DNA of 64,000 bases, from assembly GCA_963682055.1 (NCBI GenBank), contig OY821747.1:31742126-31806125 (forward strand), in the 5' to 3' direction. How positions within the stretch are numbered: the first letter of the stretch is position 1; the number at the start of each line of letters is the position of its first letter. The position numbers and the translations under genes are program-made. The stretch is from Primula veris. Lineage: Eukaryota > Streptophyta > Magnoliopsida > Ericales > Primulaceae. The notes beneath the pieces are model-generated. The model saw only the letters and a program-made list of their open reading frames with translations, did no database searches and was not told where the DNA came from. Below, piece after piece: positions 19,360-30,400 of the stretch.

Positions 19360-22300
19360 CTATATCTATATATATCTATATATATATATATATTTATACA
19401 ATAATATATACTGTTATCACAAGCTCTTGTGATTTATGTGTTACGAATTAATCACATTACAAAATCATTTCTTATTTTCTCTTGACGTTATTGTTTTCGT
19501 CTTTTTACAGGTCGATTCTCCTCGCAGAAGGTAATATCCCTATCTACGCTCGATTTCACTCGGTATCGTTATTTTTAAGATTCGGTTTCTTATTTTTTAT
19601 TATTTGATTAATTGATAAATTGAGCGTTAGGGTTTATATGTGGACTAAGGTTTGGGGATTATTTGTGAGGTGGGTTATATTTTGCCATATATATATATAT
19701 ATATGTATGTATATATAACGCTTAGGAAAATTAAAATGGTTATAATTGTTCGGTGTTTTACGAATAGAGGAATATTAAAATTATAACGCTTATGAAAATT
19801 AAAATTGTTATGAAAATTAAAATGGTTATATTTGTTGGGTGTTTTACGAATAGAGGAATGTTAAAATTGTAAAATGGGAATGTCGTAATAAGGGCTTGTT
19901 TGGCTGTAGCTTGTATGGTAGATTTTTGCTTCCGTTTTTTAACTTTTGGTTGACAAGGTTTAGTCTATGTTTGGCAACAGATTTTTCAATTTCAAGACTC
20001 GACTGAAATTCCAGAATTTTGTTATTTTTAGATTTTTTATAGCTTTTTTAGCCTAAAATTCTGCTTTTTTAAAAGCTAAATAATCTGACTGTCCAAACAC
20101 CCACATATTTTTAAAATAAAAAATCTAAAAAGCCAGTAAAAAATATGTTGCCAAACGGACTTAAAGTTGGGGTTTTCTAATAAATTAGAGATTAGGTTTC
20201 CAATTTCTTATTAATTGATGAATTAATCCAAACCCTAGTTGTTTATTGGTGGATATTAAGGTTGGGGGATATTTGTCAGGTGGGTTTGAATTTTCCTCTT
20301 TGATAAGATTATTATTAGTTGCGGCATTTATGAGGAGAAGAATTCTAAAATTAAAATCGGAAGGTCATAAGATGATAAGAAGGGTGTGTTTGCTTGTAGC
20401 TTATAAGTTATAAGGTAGATTTTTGCTTTTAATTGTTATGATTATTCCTCATTTCTTATTACTCAATGAATTAATCCAAACCCTAGCTGCTTAATTAGGT
20501 GATATATTGGAGTTAAGGGTTGGGGATATTTTAGAGGTGTGTTTGAATTTTCCGCTTTGATATTAACCACTATTAGTTTAGTGGTGTTACGAGTAGAGGA
20601 ATATTAAAATTAAACCGGGTAGGTCGTACTAAGGGCTTGTTTGGCTTTAGTTTCTAAGGTAGGTTTTTTGCATTCAGTTTATAGCATTCGGTTAACCAGC
20701 CGAGTTTTTTTAGTCTTTTGGCCTGAAAAAACTTTTATCTTAAGTTGGATGAACCTTGTTTTTTCTAGGCTTAAATAAGCCAGCTTATTTTGCTCCAACA
20801 TTTGAAGCCAAAGAAGCCTTTTAGTTAGGGTATTTTTGGTAAATAAGAAGTATATAAAACATACAAGAAGGGAGGGAAATAGGCCCCCCAGAATTATGAA
20901 TATGTGAAGAATCATATACCCTATACAAAGAACGTACAGGAACATTGACCCGCTCAAAAGTAACGCGACTTGTAGGCTGAAAAAAGAGTTGAAAGTAAAA
21001 TTAGAGAAATGTCTTGAAGGAAATAGCGATGCTTTAGTTTCCCATGCTCATTTTGTTATGAAACATTCTTAGGTAAAGCAATCATGATCGATTTTTTTAA
21101 ATACAAATGTAAATATTAAATAAAAGCATAATGTTAGATAACTGGAATCAACTTGTAAGACATATCAGTTTGCGTACCTTGACATCTATAGTATTTGGTT
21201 TTGGCTGCTGATGCTTATTTTACTTATTTATTTATTTAATTACAGTGTTAGGTTAGGTATCTTTCCTTTTGAGATATTTGTATCTTGATTGCATTGTTCT
21301 TTACGCATACATCTGTCTAATATTGGTGCAACACATCATGACACCCAAAACTGGGTTATTCGGGAAGATCCCACATATTTTGGTAATACAGATTTTGTAG
21401 GGTCAGTACTTTCAACGATTAACCTTAGATACACCACTGCCATTAAAACCATATAAGGATGGTTCTAAATCTAAGTCAGGCTAGAAGGGCAGTATAAGTA
21501 AATTGATCAAATCATTTTTAGACATACATTGCAACGCGGTGCAGGTTTTAAATCTGCACTCTGAATAAATTGTTACTCATGAGCAGTATGTATGTATACG
21601 TGGCATCTCATGTCTCAACTGGTCAACCCAAAATATATTGGAAGGAACTATCAAATCGATCATAAAGAGTAATAATGTGGTTTCAAATATAAACCTTCAG
21701 TTTTTAACTTGAGGGAAGCTGAAAAATGTTACACACACATTTGCATGTTACTCATGCGTTGCATGCTAATATCTTCCATATAAGTTAATATGAAACTGCC
21801 TCAAATCCCCATCCAAATTCTATGGTTGCTGCTGTGGATTATGATCTTAGACTAAAACAGTAAAGTATAGACATGCAAATGTATTTATTTTGGAACTCTA
21901 AAATTATTCTACATGATTTCTATCGTAGTCTCAGACTCTTTATCTGTCATAAGGAAATTAAAAGGCTAGAAAGATTATGTGGTGTTAGTTCTCAGCTTTT
22001 TTACTTTGACCAGTTTTCTCATAAATTGTGCTACACGATTTCTATCTTAGACTACTCTTTAACTGTCATAAGTAAATTAAAAGGCTAGAAAGATTATGTG
22101 GTGTTAGTTCTCAGCTTTTTTACTTTTACCAGTTTTCTCATAAATTGTGCTACATGATTTCTATCTTAGACTACTCTTTAACTGTCATAGTAAATTAAAA
22201 GGCTAGAAAGATTATGTGGTATTAGTTCTCAACTTTTTTACTTTACTAGTTAATTGTTGTTTTATGCCCCTAATGGCATGTGCTACCTTGTAGGCAAACA

Positions 22301-25099
22301 CGATCTCCTTCCCCCGACGAGGCCAAATCCAGGTCCAGGTCCAGGTCCAGGTCCAGGTCCAGGTCCAGGTCCAGATCTATATCTAGGTCGAGATCAAGGT
22401 CAAGGTCATGGTCAGGGCCAAAGCCAAAGTCAAGGGGTAGGTCCAGATCCAGATCTAGGAGCCGTGGAAGGTATGTAAAATTTGTGCCCCTGTGTTATTA
22501 TTTTTTAATAATGGTTCTTTTGTATTGCTTTTGTTAAATTGTAATGATATCTGAGTTAACTTTGTGGCAGATCTGATGTTGCTGTGAATCCTGGTAATAC
22601 GCTCTATGTGACAGGGTTATCTACAAGGGTCACAGAGAGAGAACTTGAAGATCACTTTAACAGGAAGGGAAAGGTTGGTTTTTCAAAACTATAAAATATA
22701 CATTATTGTTTTTCTCATGTAAATAAACCATTGTTTTTGAGTTTCGAGCTAGAAATAGTTTGAACTGCTTCCTAAAAAATTTGCAAGGGGAATAATTTGT
22801 CTTCCTATATTTTATTCTTGAAAATGCTTGGTTTACTTGTCCTCGGTATTGGGCATCATGAGAGTAATTTGCAGTTAATTAAGGTTTTGTCCTATAATTT
22901 GCTCGTTTTGACCTTTCTTCCCCATGGCTATGCCTTCTGTAAGGGTAAATTGCAATTTTGTATACCTACATATCATCATAGTCTGATTTTGTATATTTAC
23001 CAATAAAGGTTAGATACTACTTCCATTGCCTGACATTATCTTTTTAAAATATCTACATAGAAGAGATTCATCGTTTGAGAACTAAAATGAGAATACATTT
23101 GCCAGAAGCCTAGAATATGTACAAAACCGAAAAAAAATTGAACAAGTAAAGTAGTAGGTTTTTTTATATTAATTAGTACCTGGCGTCTATTTTATTTCTA
23201 TTTGGTGCAATAAGTAAACAAATTGGAAAATGCAATGTCTGTGTACCTGTCACTAATATTTGTAGGTTGGTGTACAAAATCCAGATCAGTTGATACATTA
23301 ATGTACAAAACTATGATCAACCTTTCTCTAGTGATATGATATTCTTTTTCTTCCAGGTCGCATCATGTTTTCTTGTTGTGGAGCCCCGTACACGTGCTTC
23401 TCGTGGTTTTGCCTTCATCACAATGGAAACTGCTGAGGATGCTAACCGTTGCATTAAGCACCTTGATCAATCAGTTCTTGATGGTCGTTGCATCAAGGTG
23501 GAGAAGGTAAGTAATTTTGCCTTTGCTGTATAAAAATGAATTAAATTATTCATTAATGTTGGCTTGACCTGGAGATTTGTGGTTATATCCAGAAGACATT
23601 GCTTTCAGCTATAAAGGCAGCAAATCAGATGTTGAGTTCATCCTTTCAACAATTAAGTGATCAAATCGCCAGCTAAAACAGCCTTTCACAACTGTTCAAC
23701 CTAAGATAGCAACAACTATATTGATCAACAACTATACAACTTCAGCACTTTCTTTCAACTCCCCCAACTAATCAACGGACATTATCAACAATCTAATCAT
23801 GGTTTTTATGGTACCTCACATCTGGCATTTGTTTAATGGAAATAATTCATATATGTCCCCGGTGCTTGTTTTGACTTCAAAAGCTTTTACAAATATTATT
23901 CTTTCTTTTACAATTACTCTTTGCTGAAAAATTACGTTTGGTATGTTGGTGTTTATCGGTGTCACTTCTGCTTTTTTCTTGTGTGTGTTGATGATACAAT
24001 TTTATTTAGCTTGTCATGTAGACGATTTTTAATTTTGTTCGTTTAATCATGCAGTCGCGGAGGAAACGTCCCAGAACTCCAACCCCTGGTCACTATCTTG
24101 GGCTGAAAAACACCAGGGAAGAAGGTAATCTCCTTTTATCTTGTTTTCGCTACTAAGCCATTCTGGTTTGGATAATGATTATCTGATTCCTTTTCTCTTG
24201 ATTTATGTTATGTTCTCTGCTTGTATGTGCTGATCTGTACGTGGCATTAATATTGATCTTATAATAGTATTTGTTTTGTATCTACTATACACGTATGGCC
24301 GTGGTTGAGTATCCATGATTATTTTTCAGCTTATTTAGGGTGTGAAATGCTTCAGATATATGCAGAAAGTATACTTTCTGTTTCCTAATGTGTGAATTTC
24401 CTTTAATTAGAAGATGCACTGTTTTGACATATGGATAGATAAAAGTGAAGAGCTGAACGAAGTGGTTCAGGATGTTTATCTTGTTGTTTCGTATTATGAT
24501 CGGTCATTTAGAAAACAAATATTTTTAGATGTGACAGCATCTATTTCTTAGTGGTGAAGTTTCTGAGACCTTTCTCCTGTTCAAATTATTATTGCCATGC
24601 AGATATCAAGCTTTACCACTAGTAAAGTGCAGTGTCAATTTCAGCTGGAAATATTTCTTAGCATCTGCCTTTTTCGGCTTACAAGTTATTATTCAGTTCT
24701 ATCTAAATTCCGTAGTTCCCCATTTTAACAACCAATTCTTCTTTTTCTTCTTCATTTGCCAAGTCTTTATTAGTAGCTCCAGGTCGATCGCTTTATAGTT
24801 TAGGCGGCATTGCAGAAAATTAGCATCATAGTTGTCTCCTTATACTTATGCCTTATATTGGAGTTGGTTATCTCAGAGTTGCTAACTTAAATTTATTTAT
24901 TGTTAAAGGATATCGGAGTGGTGACCGCGATAGGTACCGTGGAGGGCGTGATGACTATGGATCTCGAAGATCTCCACCATACAGAAGTGGTCGCGATTAC
25001 TCCCCAAGGCGTTCTCCTTACGGTGGAAGGTCAAGAAGGGGAAGGTCAAGATCACCCCTGTATTCCCGTGGTAGCCCAGAGAGGCGATATCGTCGTTAA
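19313..25099 (+). CDS. SR45a: SR45a, Transformer2-like RS splicing regulator
   Basis: Seven coding exons: 19313-19315, 19511-19530, 22294-22470, 22571-22673, 23357-23506, 24055-24124 and 24909-25099. The sum is 714 nt, 237 residues, in frame throughout. Order: N-terminal RS domain (MVDSPRRQTRSPSP, then RS dipeptides encoded by an AGGTCC hexamer repeat), a single RRM with RNP2-like TLYVTGLS and RNP1-like RASRGFAFITME, then the linker SRRKRPRTPTPGHYLG and a C-terminal RS/RGG-rich tail ending SPERRYRR. This domain layout (RS-RRM-RS with an RPRTPTPG linker) is that of Arabidopsis SR45a and animal Tra2, nuclear proteins that bind exonic enhancers and bridge the splicing machinery. The first coding exon holds only the ATG and the second is a 20-nt microexon; the first donor (ATG|GTCAGC) is weak. 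Intron 2 is 2.76 kb and repeat-rich. Family members are themselves alternatively spliced, so intron 2 may be regulatory. Confidence 0.92.
19338..19395. repeat. TA/TATC microsatellite in SR45a intron 1
   Basis: CTCTCTCTATATATATATAT followed by ATCTATATCTATATATA repeats between the start-codon exon and the microexon. Confidence 0.8.
19610..20690. repeat. Diverged tandem duplications in SR45a intron 2
   Basis: Three diverged units (about 19610-19880, 20210-20430, 20455-20690) repeat the order AATTGATGAATTAATCC, a GGTTTGGGGATATTTGT-like block, GGTGGGTTTGAATTTTCC, TTACGAATAGAGGAATATT and GGGCTTGTTTGGC. The TTACGAATAGAGGAATATT block occurs twice in the first unit. Confidence 0.6.
19892..20161. mobile_element. 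Tourist-like MITE in SR45a intron 2
   Basis: Starts GGGCTTGTTTGGCTGTAGC after TAA and ends GTTGCCAAACGGACT before TAA. About 270 bp without an ORF. A partial relative begins at position 49 of the window. Confidence 0.6.
21911..22245. repeat. 120-bp tandem repeat x 3 upstream of SR45a exon 3
   Basis: Units start at about 21911, 22033 and 22152, each with ACATGATTTCTATC, CTGTCATAAGTAAATTAAAA, GGCTAGAAAGATTATGTGGT and AGTTCTCAGCTTTTTTACTT. The last unit ends about 50 bp before the exon 3 acceptor. Confidence 0.85.
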
Positions 25100-27440
25100 T
25101 TCTGCGTAGCGGGCTCGTGAAAAAGAAAACACTTTTTATTGATGTTGTGAACTATAGTTGGTACTTCCGAGTGTTGCGACTTTTCATGGGCGTCTGTAGT
25201 ATTTGTTCTTCCTGAAATTAGGGTCTTTGGATATTGGTTACATTTACAAGCTGTTTTAATATATTGATGTCAGTTGTCATGACTTTACTATCAATTTCTA
25301 CTAAAACTGGGTGAAAATTGTGTAATCAACAAATTGCCTTTGAGTTGTCAGTCGAGCTCTATTCATCTCATAAGTCTATCACATGCCGTAAGAGCTTGCT
25401 CGTCTCTTGAAAACAAAAAAAATTCAAACCGTGATTGGTTTGACAGACTTGGTTTTTGGGTAAAAGAAAGCAATTAAATTATCTATTGTTTGGGTAACTG
25501 CAAATTATCTATTACTATGTATTTGGATTTCGGAATGACATGGTGGACGTGGTGGTGTTTATTCGGAGACTAAGAATATGACAATCTTTTCAGAACTTAA
25601 TTCATTATCAGATTGTTAATTACTAATAATCCAAAACCAATCGGAGACCAAAAGAAACAAAAAGAGTCCGAACCATAGTTGCCAGTATGCGAAACAAAAA
25701 AGGGGTATGAAACGAACAACGGAAAACGGAGTTTTTAAAAGGGGAAACGAGTTTACCGGTAACTTTGGTCGGACCGTATTTTTACAATATTGAACAATAT
25801 TTAAAAATGAACCAAGGGAATATCAAAATATGACACTAATAAAGTACTAGAAAGGTAACATTTAAGTCCAATTTGAAAACTTAAAATACCATATATGTTG
25901 ACCGATCGAGATGGTTGTTTTTCGAAACTGTGTAGTACTAGTATTTTAGAGCACCCGTAGCTGCCTCAACAAATGGGTATGATACGTACTATTTGCATAG
26001 TTAAGCCAAAAAAGTTTTGCTCCATCAGACTAGTAAACCGCAGCTATACTTATTTTTTCTAAAGAAGCTAGTTAAAAATAACTAGCATGACTATGTTTCT
26101 TTAAAAAATGAGTTTTTTTTTTTCTCTCTTCTCTTCCTTTCCTCAATAAAGATTATTTAGTTTACAAAGATATAGAAAAATAAAATATAAATAGTATTAG
26201 TTTATTTATAATATAGATGATGATAAATAGGCTGATGTTTTATATAATACTATACTGCATAGCTAAAACTAAAAAAGTTGCTTTTATTTATCTAATGTGC
26301 TTGTTTGGACTTCCATAAGTAAAGTCCTAAAAAGTATACTTATCATTCCCCATACTTATTTACCAAAAGTAAGTTTTGCATATTGTTCTTGTACTCATTA
26401 AATTCCAACAAATGCTGTCTTTACACTCTCTGTTCAAACTCTTGCCCAGTTTAGCACACAACTAATATTGGTTTATTTCACTTGTTACTTCATTTTGTTT
26501 TCGACCCTTTTCTAAGTGCCCCGTTACTTCATTGTTTCGGATAATCTGAAAATATAAGTTGTTTAAAGGGGTAATTAACATAAACATATTGTATAACTAT
26601 TATATTAACAAAAACATTCCATTAATAATTAATAAAAAATAATAAATTTTATTCATTTCTCCCAATCTTTTTATTGTCTCTCTCCTTCTTTCACTCTGCC
26701 TCGTCTCACCATCTCTCCAATCTTTCTCTCCTCATTCTCTCTCCATCCGATCTCTCTCCTTCTACTTCTCATTGTTTCCGATATCTCATCATTTCTCTCT
26801 CTTTCCGACCTCTCTTCTCATCCTCACTCTATTTTTTCGATTTTTTTATTCTCATACCGCTCTTTTCCGTAAAAATTGAGACGAACACATCTGTCAGAAT
26901 GAACGGCGAGTGTATAGAGCAAGATTTATATCGACGGAGATGCAGTCGTTTAAGGAGAGACCCATGATGACGACGTGTTAGTTCGAGATCGGAGGACGGG
27001 TAAGAGTTGAATTTGTTAATTAATGTATAATGTTGAAAAATAAGTGTATATATGGAGTTGAAAATTATGTATATAAATTAGGTAAGTAAGTATATAAAAT
27101 ATGTAAATTGGGATATGAAATTTGAAAATAAGTATGAATTTTACGAATTAGGATGAACTTTATAAATTATGGTATGAAATTTGGTATCAGATTTTTTGGC
27201 AAAAAATCTCATTTTTAAAATAAAAAAATCCAGCAAAAACATGAATTATGTAATTTTGAATTATTAACTAAAAATCTGGATTTTAATAATAAAAAAGTAA
27301 CCGATAACCAAATACATATTAAAAAATTCTGATTCTCAAAATAAAAAAATCAAAAAATAACCAAAAAATAAATAAAAAATTGATAGCAAAACCACCCATA
27401 TCCTCATTTCCATAGTGTTACCGGTAAACTGAACTGAACA
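25100..27440. other. SR45a 3' UTR and intergenic DNA
   Basis: The 3' UTR probably covers about 25100-25330. Beyond it is AT-rich DNA with TCTCTC-rich sequence at 26660-26880 and near-repeated TTTTAAAATAAAAAAATC words at 27190-27360. No gene recognised; the CT-rich open frame at 26674 is low-complexity. Confidence 0.45.
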
Positions 27441-27477
27441 TATATATATAGAGAGAGAGAGCATAACAACCAAAACT
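27439..27477 (+). promoter_or_regulatory. TATA-like sequence and leader of AKRP
   Basis: CATATATATATAGAGAGAG lies about 35 bp before the ATG. A second TATAAAAAA and an AAACCCTAA telo-box motif lie just downstream (27529-27557), within the first coding bases. Confidence 0.4.
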
Positions 27478-30400
27478 ATGTGGTCCACGTCACCATCAGC
27501 CTTTCCCACTCTCCTCACTCTCTCTCCTAAAACCCTAACTTTCTCTCTCTATAAAAAACCACTCCATCTCTCATTCTCTCTTCAACAAAACTACGATTAC
27601 GAAGAAGAAGAAGAACACGTCATCGGAGACTGCTTGGTTTTTGAACAAGACGCTTTCGATGACCCCTCCGTTTACTCTACTCCGACTAGTGCTTCCCGTT
27701 CTGTCTCCGTTTCGGTTAATAATAAGGTCGGTTTCTGATTATTCACAATTTACACAGCTATTATTTGTTTTGGGAAGCACAAATGCGAAACGCAAGCTAA
27801 TATTTAACGGGAACTCCGAGATAGTTTAAAACTTATAAATATATTATATATTGACTAGAATATCCGATCGAGATGTTTGTTTTTCGAACAAGACACGTTC
27901 GATTACCCCTCGGTTTACTCTACTCCGAGTGCTTCCCACTCGGGCTCCGTTTCGGTTAAAAATAAGGCCAGTTTTTGATTATTCACAATTTACACAGCTA
28001 TTATTTGTTTTGGGAAGCACAAATGCTAAACGCAAGCTAATATTTAACGGGAACTCCGAGATAGTTTAAAACTTTTAAATATAGTATATATATTGACTAG
28101 AATATCCGATCGAGGTGTTTGTTTTTCAAACAAGACGGTTTCGATTACCCCTCGGTTTACTCTACTCCGACTCGTGCTTCCCGCTCGGTCTCCGTTTCGG
28201 TTAATAATAAGGTCGGTTTCTCAGTATTCACAATTTACACAGCTATTATTTCTTTTGGGAAGCACAAATGTGAAACGCAAGCTAATATTTAACGGAACTC
28301 CGAGATAGTTTAAAACTTATAAATATAGTATATATATTGACTAGAATATCCGATCGAGATGTTTGTTTTTTGAAATTGTTCGAACAAGACGCCTTCGATT
28401 ACCCCTCGGTTTACTCTACTCCGAGTAGTTCCCATTTGGGCTCCGTTTCGGTTAAAAATAAGTTGAGTAAGTGGGAAATGGCGAGATAGTTAAAAAATAG
28501 TGGCGGAGCTAGGGTCCGCATATGGGGTGCTGGAATAGCAAATAAAAAAAAATAAGGGAAAAATAAGTTTATAGGTAAAATATACACTGGTAGTGTTATT
28601 CATGATATAGTGGTGTTTTTTCTTAGCTACTACCTGGTTAAAAATTTAGAATAAAATATATAGGAAATGTTTTATGAAAATCTGTAGTGTTTTTGAAAAT
28701 TGCAAAATAACAATGATAAAGTGAACAATAATATCTAATTATTTGAGTAATAAGGGAATATGTATTATAATATTGTATATGTTTTTTTTAGTACTAACAC
28801 AGTTTCTTTATGTTTTAAATGCATTTTTTTAACGCTATTTAGAAAAAGAAAGTATCTTACAAGTTTTCTAAATATATTGAAGTTTGTGAGTAGTATTATT
28901 TAAAATTTTAATCGGAAACGTTTGGGATACGTTTCTACTTTCTCCTAAAATTTAAAAGTCCCTGGAAACGCAATGCCTACCCCAAATGGAGTTTCCAATG
29001 GTTTAATCATTACTCTTTTTTAAAGATGCAAAACTTTGCTAGTTAATTTGCCAAAATGACTGATTTAAAAATATATCCACGTAGTTGAAATCGGTAAAAA
29101 ATAAGGTGAATTTTGATGAATCACACATTTATTTTTACTGTTTAATCATTAGTCAGTTCTCTTGTTTTAAGATGCAAAACTTTGTTAGTTGTTACTTAAT
29201 TTGCCAAAATGACTGGTTTCAAAATTTATCCTCATTGTTTTATGAATCATGGACTAATTTATTACTACTTACTATTCACGAGTAGTAATTACTCCCAGTG
29301 TTACACTTTTATGTATCCACGACAGAAAAAGGTCCATTTTGGTACTTTGTTTGTCAAAATGGCCGATAAATTTTGAAATAAGTGACCTTTTGCCGTAGTG
29401 GACAGTTGAATAGAACCGAGGGAGTATTAAATTAGTATTTTTCTTACTAACTTTTATGTTTTTTTTTTTTACTTTTTCAAACTTTTCTAGCTTTTCTTTT
29501 GGTTATTCTTCCTAAAAATTTGGATTGTTTGTTTGAATTTTTGGATCTTTTAGTGGGAAGGTTCTGAGAAGGGCCAATATTAGAGGTTATTTTAGTGTTT
29601 AAGAATGCAAAGTATTTTGTATTAAGTGGAATCGGGTTCTTAGCCGTTTTGTCTATTGTGTTTTTGCGTGTTTCTCGATTATTACCTTACATATTGTTAT
29701 ATTGTTAGTTATTTTCAATTAGTATAATCATTCGTGCAGAGACGGCCCAAAAATTATCTATCAGGAAACATGACTTTTGTCTAAAAATGATTTGTTTTTT
29801 AGAAATAGATGGTATAATTTGTTTATTTCGCCATATTTATTTGTCATGGGATGGGATGCTCAGTTCGTGTGGACTATTGGCACCCCCTTATTGTCCGCTC
29901 TGATTTCGTGTTTATTTTAGGTTTTGAAATTTCTCATTCGATACGGATGGAAAACATATGTTATGTTGGTTTTATGTCCACTTATCCTAGTTTTTCATCA
30001 ATAATTGGATGGTAAAATTTTTATTTAAAAAAAAAATTGGATCATTAGGTGCAGAATAAGAAAATAGATTAAAAAAAAAAGGAAACAAGAGAGGTGATCA
30101 ACTAAAAACAAATATATTGGATTTTGATAATTTTTATCCACTCATTTTTTTTTTTGGAAACGTAAGCACTATATTAACCAACCAAACCAAAGACATATTC
30201 CACAAGTCGGAACAGGCCTAAAATTGTTCTCGTCCGACATGATGCTTTTAGCTCCTTGTCACTCAAAGAAACAAATCTTATACACAGAGATCCAAATAGT
30301 CCCTTCTATAGTATCATACAAAAGCAAAAATATAGGCATGATTTTTACAAAATACCCTTTCCTAATGTGGCATTTCTTTAAACATTATCAATAACCCAAA

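Noticed and set aside
25950..26300. MITE beginning GAGCACCCGTAGCTGCC
   Set aside because: The start resembles common plant MITE ends, but no opposite terminus or target duplication was found.
26674..26967. CT-rich plus-strand frame that could be a transit peptide
   Set aside because: Low-complexity CTCT DNA gives Ser/Leu/Phe-rich frames by chance; no continuing exon was found.
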